The notes under the pieces were generated by a model that was not told where the DNA came from, made no database searches, and saw nothing but the letters and a program-made list of their open reading frames with translations. A stretch of 64,000 nt of DNA from Pararoseomonas sp. SCSIO 73927 (GTDB lineage: Bacteria > Pseudomonadota > Alphaproteobacteria > Acetobacterales > Acetobacteraceae). The stretch lies in assembly GCF_037040815.1 (NCBI RefSeq), contig NZ_CP146232.1, forward strand, positions 1,544,501-1,608,500. The letters are read 5' to 3'. The position numbers and the translations under genes were made by a program. The stretch's first letter is position 1. The number at the start of each line of letters is the position of its first letter. Below are positions 50,395 to 57,547 of the stretch, piece by piece.

Positions 50395-50506
50395 ACAAGT
50401 GGGGTTCAAGCGCAAGCCAAATGGACATTCCCACTTCGATTTCGGCGCCCGTTCGGAGGTTTTCGCCCCAAGTGGTTGATGTGGAACAGCAAAACCGAAG
50501 TGGGAA
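50395..50506. promoter_or_regulatory. Operator array between ner and repressor
   Basis: Four AAGTGG elements: CAAGTGGGG at 50396-50404, TTCCCACTTCG at 50428-50438 (inverse), CAAGTGG at 50469-50475, CGAAGTGGGAA at 50496-50506. The second and fourth are perfect inverted copies of one 11-mer. They lie in the 195-bp divergent promoter region, the last just before the repressor ribosome site. Confidence 0.72.
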
Positions 50507-50510
50507 GGCG

Positions 50511-51251
50511 ATGGAGACCTCCAAACGGGAGTTCCCGGTTCGCGACGTGAGCCGGGAAGTCGCTGATCGGGCGGAGCGGCTCCGGCAGGCCGTCCGGGAG
50601 GCCGGAGGGAATCGTGCGGTCGCGGCCAAATCCGGCGTGCCCGTGGGGACCATCGACAACTATGTCGCCGGACGTGACATGCGCGCGTCGAACGTGGCAC
50701 GCCTGGCGGAAGCAACCTCGGTGAGCATTGAGTGGCTCCTTACCGGCAACGGCCCGCGGAATGGCAGAAGCGAAGTCCTACTGCCGCCCGCAACTCTTGA
50801 GGCGAGCCGTGCCCCACCAGGGTATGTTTCCATCCCCCGCTACGAGGCTCACGCCAGCGCCGGATCTGGTGCAATCAACCCGACCGATCGGGTAATCGAG
50901 CAGATTACCGTCACGGAGGAATACATCCGGCGCGTGTTAGGTCGCCAACCGAAACACATGGCTCTTCTTGAGGCTTTGGGTGATTCCATGGCACCCACGA
51001 TCGAGAGCGGCGATATCTTGATGATCGATGTGTCGGTTCTGACTATCCGCTTCAGCTCAGTGTATGTAATTCGGCTTGCCGAGCAGTTGCTCGTCAAGCG
51101 CCTGCAGCTCATGTTCAATGGAACGATTAAGATAATCTCCGACAATCCCCTTTATGGGGAAGAAACTGTTGATCCGCGGAAGGACCAGCTCGACGTTGTT
51201 GGAGAGGTTGTGTGGTCGGGCGGAAAGATTCGGGTCAGGGCCGCGGGATGA
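50511..51251 (+). CDS. CI/LexA-type prophage repressor (HTH + S24 peptidase)
   Basis: 246 aa. HTH at about 22-66 (NRAVAAKSGVPVGTIDNYVAG), then an S24 latent protease domain with an AG cleavage candidate (HASAGSG, near 117), nucleophile Ser159 (GDSMAPTI) and Lys196 (LLVKRLQ). This differs from the Mu c repressor and predicts induction by RecA/DNA damage. ATG at 50511 is preceded by GGGAAGG; an upstream in-frame ATG at 50421 lies inside the operators and is less likely. The second half has lower GC than neighbours. Confidence 0.9.
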   Translation: METSKREFPVRDVSREVADRAERLRQAVREAGGNRAVAAKSGVPVGTIDNYVAGRDMRASNVARLAEATSVSIEWLLTGNGPRNGRSEVLLPPATLEASRAPPGYVSIPRYEAHASAGSGAINPTDRVIEQITVTEEYIRRVLGRQPKHMALLEALGDSMAPTIESGDILMIDVSVLTIRFSSVYVIRLAEQLLVKRLQLMFNGTIKIISDNPLYGEETVDPRKDQLDVVGEVVWSGGKIRVRAAG

Positions 51252-51862
51252 CACCCTCCCTTGGAGAAAAGCTAGTGAAACTCGCCTCTTTTCTGGCCTT
51301 GGGCCTTCTCTGCGGCCACGCGAACCATGCCCTCTCGCAGGTCCCGGCAGACGCGCCGAGGCTGGGTCGAGCCGTCGAAGGCGTCACCGTGACGCTCGAC
51401 GCCAACGGACAAATCCTCTTCCGTGTTGGCGATGTAATAACTCTTGAGGACGGGCGGGAGCTTCGCAGAGGTGAAGGTGGTCGGTACCGACTTCTCACTG
51501 AGACAGATGCAGCTGCCTCACCTAGATCAATTTCGGGGCTCGATCTCATGCTCCAATATAAGTCGTTGGTTGGCACACGAGCACGGGTAATAGGTGGGAC
51601 GCTGATAGGGGCTGAAGCCAGAACCGCACAGCTTAAGCTGCAAGGCGGGACCGCATTCGTCCGCTTTAGTGGTGCGGCTATCGATGCCGTTCGAGAGGTA
51701 GTTCAGAACTGCTCGGGTTTCAGTGCCAATCAACCCAATTGCGATTATGATATCGTGGGCACAATCGGTGATACTCGGATGAACCATCCGGAGCTGACCG
51801 ACGTCGTTCTAGAGCCTCGACGGGCGAGGCCCGGCTTGCCGGCCGTCAACAGGCGTCCCTGA
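51248..51862 (+). CDS. Secreted moron protein co-transcribed with the repressor
   Basis: 204 aa. ATG overlaps the repressor stop (ATGA). N-terminal signal peptide (KLASFLALGLLCGHANHALS, cut near 31). The mature part has OB-fold-like strands (LVGTRARVIGGTLIG, TAFVRFSG) and two Cys (QNCSGF, PNCDYD) that may pair. Base composition is clearly lower in GC than the phage structural genes, suggesting separate acquisition. Expressed with the repressor it would be made in the lysogen: a lysogenic-conversion candidate. No family recognised. Confidence 0.75.
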   Translation: MTPSLGEKLVKLASFLALGLLCGHANHALSQVPADAPRLGRAVEGVTVTLDANGQILFRVGDVITLEDGRELRRGEGGRYRLLTETDAAASPRSISGLDLMLQYKSLVGTRARVIGGTLIGAEARTAQLKLQGGTAFVRFSGAAIDAVREVVQNCSGFSANQPNCDYDIVGTIGDTRMNHPELTDVVLEPRRARPGLPAVNRRP

Positions 51863-51911
51863 GAGCCACGGAGCCTTAAAGGCCCGCTAAGCGGCCCCTT
51901 AGCCAGCTCAG

Positions 51912-52089
51912 TGGGATTGCAGGGTCCGATGTCAGATTGGCGCTTCGGGCCCGCAATTGCAGAAATCGAAGTCCGGCACTCCAGACGGGGAAGACGGCCC
52001 GAAAACGTCGGATTTCCGGGCGTCCATCCCGCATAGTCCCCGCTGGTCCCGCATAGTCCCGGAATTGCAGATACCGGTGTCCACCCTCA
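51912..52089 (-). other. Prophage left-end-type transposase sites (three 22-mers)
   Basis: On the minus strand from the terminus: octamer TGAGGGTG (52089-52082), site 1 at 52081-52060 (GACACCGGTATCTGCAATTC), site 2 at 51973-51952 (GACTTCGATTTCTGCAATTG), site 3 at 51933-51912 (GACATCGGACCCTGCAATCC). Same consensus as the opposite end. Three spaced sites here and two tandem there match the Mu L1-L3/R1-R2 asymmetry. Confidence 0.82.
52027..52060 (+). repeat. 14-bp direct repeat near the prophage end
   Basis: TCCCGCATAGTCCC occurs at 52027-52040 and 52047-52060, 20 bp apart, between transposase sites 1 and 2. Could bind an accessory protein such as HU/IHF-like or the transposase. Confidence 0.6.
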
Positions 52090-52109
52090 TCTCCCCCTGG
52101 GGCCACCCG
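52090..52109 (+). repeat. Repeat R4, right part, including right target duplication
   Basis: TCTCC (52090-52094) is the duplicated target; CCCTGGGGCCACCCG continues the R4 terminal hairpin, matching R6 at 59102-59121 except for one base. This is the missing end of the element cut at 11185. Confidence 0.88.
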
Positions 52110-52158
52110 AACCACCAGGTCAGAACGGGCCTCCGCCCGGATCACGCCGCGCAAGCCG

Positions 52159-53349
52159 TCACGCCCGCCCGATGACGAGGGCGCAGTTGCTGCCGCCGAA
52201 GCCGAAGGAGTTGCTGAGCACCCGCCGCACGGGGGCGGCGCGGTTCTCGGTCGCCACGTCCACCCCGAAGGCCGGATCGCCCGCCTCCACGCCGAGGCAG
52301 CCCGGCACCAGCCCATCCGCCACGCAGATCGCCGCGATCACCGCCTCCAGCGCGCCGGAGGCGCCGAGGGTGTGGCCCGTCCAGCCCTTGGTGGAGGAGC
52401 AGGGCACGGCGTTCCCGAACAGGGTGCGGACCGCCACGCCCTCCATCGCGTCGTTGGCGCGCGTGCCCGTGCCGTGGAGGTTGATGTAGTCCACCGGCCC
52501 GCCGCCGGCGGCCTCCAGCGCGGCGCGCATGGCGGCCACGGCGCCGAGGCCCTCGGGGTGGGGGGAGGACATGTGGTGCCCGTCCGCGCTCGCCCCGGCG
52601 CCGAGGAGGAGGGGGCTGCCGGCGGGCGCGTCCTCCGCCCGCATCAGCAGGGCGAAGCCCGCCGCCTCGCCGATCGAGATGCCGTCCCGGTCCTCCGCGC
52701 AGGGGCGGCAGGCGGCCTTGCTCAGCAGTTCCAGCGCGTTGAAGCCGTGCAGCGTCATCCGGCAGAGCGTGTCCACGCCGCCGGCCACCGCCGCGTCGCA
52801 GATGCCGGCCGCGATCAGCGCGCCGGCCTCCACGAAGCTGCGCGCGCCGGAGGTGCAGGCGGTGGAGATGGAGACGGCCGGGCCGCGCAGGCCCAGCCGG
52901 GCGCGGACGTAGCGGGGCAGGGCGTGCAGGTCGTGGGTGTGGGCGAAGTCGAAGCCCTCGGGCAGCGTGCCGTCCTCGGCGCGGCGGGCGTAGGCGGCCT
53001 CGGTCTCCGCGATGCCGGCGGTGCTGGTGCCCAGCACCACGGCCACGCGGTGCGCCCCGAAGCGAGCGGCGGCCTCCCGCACGGCCGCGTCGAAGCCGTC
53101 CTGGCACAGGGCCAGCTCCGCCAAGCGGTTGTTGCGGCAGTCGTAGCGCGCCAGCTCCGCCGGCAGCGCCACCTCCTCCAGCCCGGGCACGCGCCCGATC
53201 CAGATGCCCGGCGGCATGCCCGGCAGGTCGCAGGGCGCGAGGCCCCCGCGCCGCGCGTGCAGGGCCGCGCGCGTCGCCTCCACCCCCACGCCCATGGCGC
53301 TGGTGGCGGTCAGGGCGGGCATTGCGAGGGGCGGAACCATTCGTTGCAT
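52159..53349 (-). CDS. Beta-ketoacyl-ACP synthase (ApeO-like)
   Basis: 396 aa condensing enzyme with a full catalytic triad: Cys165 (ISTACTSGA), His292 (NLHGTGT) and His326 with Lys321 (KGWTGHTLGA). DCRNNRLAELAL and SPHPEGLGAVAAM are seen in ketosynthases of aryl-polyene and related clusters. Its partner chain-length factor, dehydratase and reductase now lie across the prophage at 9.0-10.9 kb on the same strand. Confidence 0.9.
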   Translation of the reverse strand: MQRMVPPLAMPALTATSAMGVGVEATRAALHARRGGLAPCDLPGMPPGIWIGRVPGLEEVALPAELARYDCRNNRLAELALCQDGFDAAVREAAARFGAHRVAVVLGTSTAGIAETEAAYARRAEDGTLPEGFDFAHTHDLHALPRYVRARLGLRGPAVSISTACTSGARSFVEAGALIAAGICDAAVAGGVDTLCRMTLHGFNALELLSKAACRPCAEDRDGISIGEAAGFALLMRAEDAPAGSPLLLGAGASADGHHMSSPHPEGLGAVAAMRAALEAAGGGPVDYINLHGTGTRANDAMEGVAVRTLFGNAVPCSSTKGWTGHTLGASGALEAVIAAICVADGLVPGCLGVEAGDPAFGVDVATENRAAPVRRVLSNSFGFGGSNCALVIGRA

Positions 53350-53384
53350 CTAACCGCTGGATCGCATCCCGCAAGCCCGCCGGC

Positions 53385-54371
53385 TCAGGCCCCGACGAGG
53401 CGGCGCAGGTCCGCCTGCGGCCGGGCGCCGAAGTGGGAGATCACCTCGGCCGCCGCCACGCCCCCCCAGCGGCCGCACTCGGCCAGGGGCAGGCCGCGGG
53501 CATGGGCGGCCAGGAAGCCGGCGGCGTAGGCATCGCCGGCGCCGGTGGAATCGATCAGCGTGGTGGGCACGGCCGGCACCTCGACCACCCCGTGCTTCGG
53601 GCTGATGATGCGGCTGCCCTTCTCGCTGCGGGTCAGCGCAACGAGCTTTCCCGTGGCCGCGAAGGCCCGGGTCGCCGCCTCCGCGTCCACCACCCCGAAG
53701 AGGGACAGCGCCTCGTCCTCGTTGGCGAAGACGATGTCCGCGTCCCGCGCGATGAAGTCGAGGAAGGCCTGCCGGTGGCGGCCGACGCAGAAGCTGTCGG
53801 AGAGGGTGATTGCCACCTGCCGCCCCGCCCCGTGCGCGATCGCGGCCGCGCGGCGGAAGGCGGCCTGGGCCGCCGGCGGGTCGTAGAGGTAGCCCTCCAG
53901 GTAGGTCACGGCGGCGGATTCCACCGCCCCCTGGTCCACATCCTCCTCCCCGAAGGCCACGCAGGCGCCGAGATAGGTGTTCATCGTCCGCTGCCCGTCG
54001 GGGGTGACGAGGATGAGGCAGCGCGCCGTCGGGGCGCCGCCCTTCAGCGGCTTCGTCGGGAAGTGGATGCCGAGCTTCTTCAGGTCCTCGGCGAAGGCCG
54101 CGCCCGGCGCGTCGTCCGCCACCTTGCCGAGGTAGCCCACCTTGGCCCCGAGGGCGGCGGCGGCGGCGCAGGTGTTGGCGGCGGAGCCTCCGCCGGTCTG
54201 CACGCCCTCTCCCACCGCCGCGTGGATGGCCGTGGCGCGGTCCGTGTCCACCAGGGCCATGCCGCCCTTGGCCATCCCCCACTCCGCCAGCGTGGCATCG
54301 GTGGCGGAGGCCACCACGTCCACGATGGCGTTGCCGATGCCCAGGATGTCCAGCGCCTGCCGGTCCGCCAT
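53385..54371 (-). CDS. PfkB-family carbohydrate/nucleoside kinase
   Basis: 328 aa ribokinase-fold kinase. GIGNAIVDVV start, GGSAANT (61-67), YLGKVADDAPG, and the anion hole with catalytic base Asp280 (DSTGAGDAYAAGF). The pattern resembles adenosine kinase-like/sugar kinases; the substrate is not decidable. ATG at 54371. It is 35 bp before the ketosynthase start and may share its transcript. Confidence 0.92.
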   Translation of the reverse strand: MADRQALDILGIGNAIVDVVASATDATLAEWGMAKGGMALVDTDRATAIHAAVGEGVQTGGGSAANTCAAAAALGAKVGYLGKVADDAPGAAFAEDLKKLGIHFPTKPLKGGAPTARCLILVTPDGQRTMNTYLGACVAFGEEDVDQGAVESAAVTYLEGYLYDPPAAQAAFRRAAAIAHGAGRQVAITLSDSFCVGRHRQAFLDFIARDADIVFANEDEALSLFGVVDAEAATRAFAATGKLVALTRSEKGSRIISPKHGVVEVPAVPTTLIDSTGAGDAYAAGFLAAHARGLPLAECGRWGGVAAAEVISHFGARPQADLRRLVGA

Positions 54372-54707
54372 GCCCTCGATCCTCTCATCGCCCCCATGGG
54401 GCCGCGCCCGAAGCGGTCGCCGATGCCGGCGGCCATACCAGCGCAGCCCTGTCATGACCATGCGGGCGAAGACCACGGCGGCGTGGCGGAAAAGCGGCGC
54501 CCGGCGCCCGGCGGCCGCGCAAAAAACCGCCCGGCCCCGAACGATCCGGGCCGCGGGGCGTTGTCCGCGCCCTCCCGCCCGTGATAGCCCATCCCCGCAG
54601 GCACGGGGCCGGGGGGTTCCCGCCAGGCCGGGAGCCGTGAGGGGTCCCGGGCTCCGGACCATCCGGGGCCGCGCCGTGCCGTGACGCCTTCGCCAGGGGG
54701 AACTGCC
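54372..54707. promoter_or_regulatory. 336-bp divergent intergenic region
   Basis: Lies between the divergent PfkB kinase and bactofilin starts, so it must carry both promoters. It has an A-run (CAAAAAACC, about 54520), and a GC-rich dyad CGGCCCCG...CCGGGCCG just after. AGGGGG precedes the bactofilin ATG. No repeat copy and no credible ORF seen. Confidence 0.4.
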
Positions 54708-55343
54708 ATGTCCGGAATTTTCCGTCGCCGCCCCGCCGACCAGGGGCCCTCCGAGGCCGAGCCCGCGACCGTGCCCGTTTCGCGCGATCCCGACCTGGCC
54801 ATGCCCCCCTACCGCCCCACCCCGGGCCAAGCCTCCAAGGACCCCGCCATGAGCCTGCCGCCCAAGCCGACCGCCCCGAGCGCCCCCGCGGGTGCGCCCA
54901 CCGCCCCCGGCGTGACGATGCCGCCGCGCCCGGCGGGCCGCCCGGCCGCGGCCGAGCGCCGCACCCTCGTCGTCGGCAAGGGCATCTCCCTCCAGGGCAC
55001 CGTGGCGGACGCGGAGCGCCTGGTGGTGGACGGCACGGTGGAGAGCCAGATGATCCAGGCCTCCGAACTGCAGATCACCCCGTCCGGCGTCTTCAAGGGC
55101 GAGGTCCAGGTCGAGGACGCGGAGATCGCCGGCGTGTTCGACGGCACCATCACCGCCCGCGGCTCGCTCGTCATCCGCTCCACCGGCCGGGTGCTCGGCG
55201 TGGCCCGTTCCCGCCGCCTCTCCGTGGAGGAGGGCGGCCAGCTCTCCGGCCGCATGGAGATGCTGACGGACGCCCAGGCCTCCGCTCCGGCGGGGGCCCC
55301 GGCCCAGCCGGCCGGCGCCCCCGCCGCCCCGCCGCGCGCCTGA
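54708..55343 (+). CDS. Bactofilin family cytoskeletal protein
   Basis: 211 aa. The conserved beta-helix core (about 85-185) has the typical repeated strands: ISLQGTVADAERLVVDGTVES, LQITPSGVFKGEVQVEDAEIAGVFDG and GSLVIRSTGRVLGVARSRRLSVEEGGQLSG, each broken here by small turns. Disordered Pro/Ala-rich ends flank it, as usual. Assembles into filaments with roles in cell shape or envelope. ATG at 54708 preceded by AGGGGG. Confidence 0.92.
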   Translation: MSGIFRRRPADQGPSEAEPATVPVSRDPDLAMPPYRPTPGQASKDPAMSLPPKPTAPSAPAGAPTAPGVTMPPRPAGRPAAAERRTLVVGKGISLQGTVADAERLVVDGTVESQMIQASELQITPSGVFKGEVQVEDAEIAGVFDGTITARGSLVIRSTGRVLGVARSRRLSVEEGGQLSGRMEMLTDAQASAPAGAPAQPAGAPAAPPRA

Positions 55344-55440
55344 CCTCCGGAGGGGCGCCTCCGCGCGCCCCTCTCCCGGCGGCCCGGCCGCCGCTTCCCG
55401 GGAAAGCCGGTCCTCCTCTCCCTCCGGCACGATCCAGGCG

Positions 55441-55872
55441 ATGACCGCCCTGCCCGGCCTCCGCGCGCCCCTCCTTCTGCTCCTGCTCGCGGGCTGCGCC
55501 CCGCCCGGGCCGGATCGCGCCGCGAGCGAGGCACTGCAACAGGTGCTGGAGAGCCACCGCGCCAACCTGGCCGGCCTCGACACCGCTCCGCCGCCCCGGG
55601 CCGCCCCCGCCGCCCGTCGCGGCGCGCCCTCCGGCGTCGCCGCCCTGCTCGGCCAGACCCGGGAAGGGGTGGTCGCCGCCCTCGGCCAGCCCACGCGGCG
55701 CAGGCCGGAAGGGGAGGCGGAGATCTGGCTCTACCAGGGCACACACTGCGCGCTGGACGTTGTGCTCTACCGGGAATCCAGCACGCCCCGCGTCGCCTGG
55801 GCCGCCGCCCGCGCCTCCGGCACGGAGACCCGCACCGAGGCAGGGTGCCTATCGGAGCTCGCCTCGGGTTGA
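55441..55872 (+). CDS. Small lipoprotein, BamE/SmpA-like pattern
   Basis: 143 aa. Lipoprotein signal with lipobox LAGC (Cys19). The mature part (LLGQTREGVVAALGQPTRRR, AEIWLYQGTHCALDVVLY) has the LxG...LGxP...WxY pattern of the SmpA/OmlA-like fold. Two Cys (THC, AGC) might pair. Function unknown. 97 bp after bactofilin; repeat R5 follows the stop. Confidence 0.72.
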   Translation: MTALPGLRAPLLLLLLAGCAPPGPDRAASEALQQVLESHRANLAGLDTAPPPRAAPAARRGAPSGVAALLGQTREGVVAALGQPTRRRPEGEAEIWLYQGTHCALDVVLYRESSTPRVAWAAARASGTETRTEAGCLSELASG

Positions 55873-55885
55873 GGCGGGCAAGTGG

Positions 55886-56115
55886 CCCCAAGGGGCTCCG
55901 CCCCCTAGACCCCCGCCGGGAACCTGTGGTTCCCGGATCTCCCATCTGGCTGCCGCGGATACGATGATTGAAGGGCGGCGCGGCAGACGTCCTGTTGTGG
56001 GGTCAGCCCTGGCAGGCCTGTCCCGCGCCTCCTTCCGCGGCAGCCGATCAGAAGACGATGAGGGGTGGGGTTCCAGGGGAGGGGAGAATTTCTTCTCCCC
56101 TCCCCTGGGGCCGCC
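55886..56115 (+). repeat. Structured intergenic repeat copy R5 (subfamily A)
   Basis: Between convergent genes. Hairpin 1 (AAGGGGC/GCCCCCT), hairpin 2 (GGGAACCT/GGTTCCC), GGCTGCCGCGG with CCGCGGCAGCC, and the terminal hairpin (CCAGGGGAGGGGAGAA/TTCTCCCCTCCCCTGG). The central hairpin is degenerate here, the only copy where it is lost. Confidence 0.82.
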
Positions 56116-56123
56116 CGGACGCC

Positions 56124-56435
56124 TCAGCCCGCCACCCGCCCCTGCTCGACCTCCAGCCGCACCACCCCCACCACGGAGCGGAGATTGCCGGCCACCAAGT
56201 GAACCATGCCTTCCGGCAGGGTGACGGAGATCTCCACCCGCATGGCCGCGCCTTCCCGGCAGGCGCGGAGGCGGTCCGGCGTCAGGTCGCGTTTGGCGAG
56301 CGGCTGGAGGAGGCGCGGCAGCAGGCCCGGCGAGGGCTCCGCGCGCAGCAGGTAGCGCATGGCGAGGACGCGTTCGCCCTCTTCAACAGGGGCAGAAACG
56401 GGCGCCAGGAGGGCACCGGGAACGGCATCGAACAT
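56124..56435 (-). CDS. ACT-domain-like small protein
   Basis: 103 aa. MRYLLRAEPSPGLLPRLLQPL, then AAMRVEISV and MVHLVAGNLRSVVGVVRLEV resemble an ACT fold (strand-helix-strand... ) as in the acetolactate synthase small subunit, although no ilv gene is nearby. ATG at 56435 chosen; an upstream start at 56510 would add a Pro/Arg-rich segment without support. Confidence 0.66.
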   Translation of the reverse strand: MFDAVPGALLAPVSAPVEEGERVLAMRYLLRAEPSPGLLPRLLQPLAKRDLTPDRLRACREGAAMRVEISVTLPEGMVHLVAGNLRSVVGVVRLEVEQGRVAG

Positions 56436-56683
56436 GGGAACGGATCTCTTCCGAAAGGGGCGGGGGCAGCTGGCCCGGCCGCCCGCCCGCGCGTCCTTGG
56501 GCCAGGGCATTCCCTGGCCCGCGCGCCGGTCAGGCGACCGGGCGGGTAATTCGGCGCATTCGGCGCCCGCGCAGTTCTCGGAAGGACGTCATCCCCAGGA
56601 GCCTATGCCCCCCGACGCGGCAGGCCAAGCATGCAGCTGGGGCCTGAAAGGGCTGAGCTGCCATGCGCCGGGCACAGGGCGAC

Positions 56684-57547
56684 CTAATCGGGCCTGGCGC
56701 CACTGGCCGGGGATGCATCCGGAGCCGGTCGCGCGCCCTCCGCCGGGGGGGTCTCCGCGGGCGGGCGCGCCGGGGGCGGGGTGGTCTCGCGCGGCGGCGC
56801 CTCGGCGGGCGGTGCGGCGGGCGGGGGCGTGGTCTCGCGGGCCGGCGGCTCCGCAGGTGGTCGGGCCGGGGGCGGCGTCGTCTCGCGCGGCGCGGGGGCG
56901 GCTGGAGAAGGGGCGGGCGGCGGGGTGGTCTCCCGTGCCGGCGCTTCCACGGGCGGGCGCGGCGGGGGCGGCGTGCTCTCCCGCGCCGGCGGCTCGGCCG
57001 GGGGGCGGGGCGGCGGCGGGGTGGTCTCGCGCGGCGGCTCGGTACCGGCGGGGGCGGGTGGCACGCGCTCCGGCCGGGGTGCGGCGGCGGGCATCACGAC
57101 GATGGAAACGCTCCGCGCCACCGTGTTGCCGGTGCTGCGGCTGAAGCCGGCCACCCGCGCCTCGGACCGCAGGCGGGCTTCGGGCAGGCCGGCGGCGCGC
57201 AGTGCGTCCTTTACCGCGCGGGCGCGGCGGGCCGCGAGCTGCACGCTCGTCTGCTGCCCGCCCTCGCTCCGGGCATGGCCGAGGATGCAGGCGTTGCGGT
57301 CCGTGTCCCGCTTCAGCAGCTCCACCGCGGCGGAGAGGGAGGCGCGCGCGGCGTCCGTCAGCCGGTCGCGCCCGGCGGCGAAGGGCACCGCGAAGACGTC
57401 GTCCTCCAGCTCCTCCGCCCCGATGCAGTTGAAGGGCGGCTGCGGGCGCTGGGGCTGGCTGCGCGGGGCCGGGGAGGGTGAGGTCTGGGCAAGGGCAGTG
57501 CCGGCCGAGAGGACCAGCATCGCTACAGCGGCGCGGAAGGGAATCAT
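56684..57547 (-). CDS. OmpA-like periplasmic protein with proline-rich tail
   Basis: 287 aa. Signal peptide 1-20 (ALA-Q). OmpA-type domain about 48-152: VPFAAGRDRLTDAARASL, CILGHARSEGG and LAARRARAVKDALRAAGLP; it probably binds peptidoglycan although the usual DxxG..NxxLSxxRA motif is altered. Residues 173-270 are a degenerate repeat, RETTPPPxRPPAEPPA, about six copies. ATG at 57547 overlaps the JmjC stop. Confidence 0.8.
   Translation of the reverse strand: MIPFRAAVAMLVLSAGTALAQTSPSPAPRSQPQRPQPPFNCIGAEELEDDVFAVPFAAGRDRLTDAARASLSAAVELLKRDTDRNACILGHARSEGGQQTSVQLAARRARAVKDALRAAGLPEARLRSEARVAGFSRSTGNTVARSVSIVVMPAAAPRPERVPPAPAGTEPPRETTPPPPRPPAEPPARESTPPPPRPPVEAPARETTPPPAPSPAAPAPRETTPPPARPPAEPPARETTPPPAAPPAEAPPRETTPPPARPPAETPPAEGARPAPDASPASGARPD
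56738..57031 (-). repeat. Coding tandem repeat, proline-rich tail
   Basis: About six units of 45-51 bp encoding RETTPPP(P/A)RPPAEPPA variants. Length variation by slippage is expected between strains. The rest of the protein is outside it. Confidence 0.8.

Larger units (their letters stand above)
11186..52089 (-). mobile_element. Mu-like transposable prophage, 40,904 bp, apparently complete
   Basis: Termini are 5'-TGA...TCA-3', flanked by TCTCC duplications and carrying 22-bp end sites. Gene order on the minus strand follows Mu: repressor and ner at the right end, transposase A and ATPase B, GemA, Mor, endolysin, Gp26/27-like, terminase, portal, F and G head genes, protease, capsid, tail sheath, tube, chaperone, tape measure, DNA circularisation, baseplate, fibres, DNA methylase. 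All structural modules are intact, with no disrupted gene seen, so it may be inducible. Orientation: Mu 'left' end is at 52089. Confidence 0.96.

Noticed and set aside
53385..55694. 769-codon minus frame that would fuse the PfkB kinase to a long N-terminal extension
   Set aside because: The extension is antisense to bactofilin and the lipoprotein gene; the kinase family starts at 54371.
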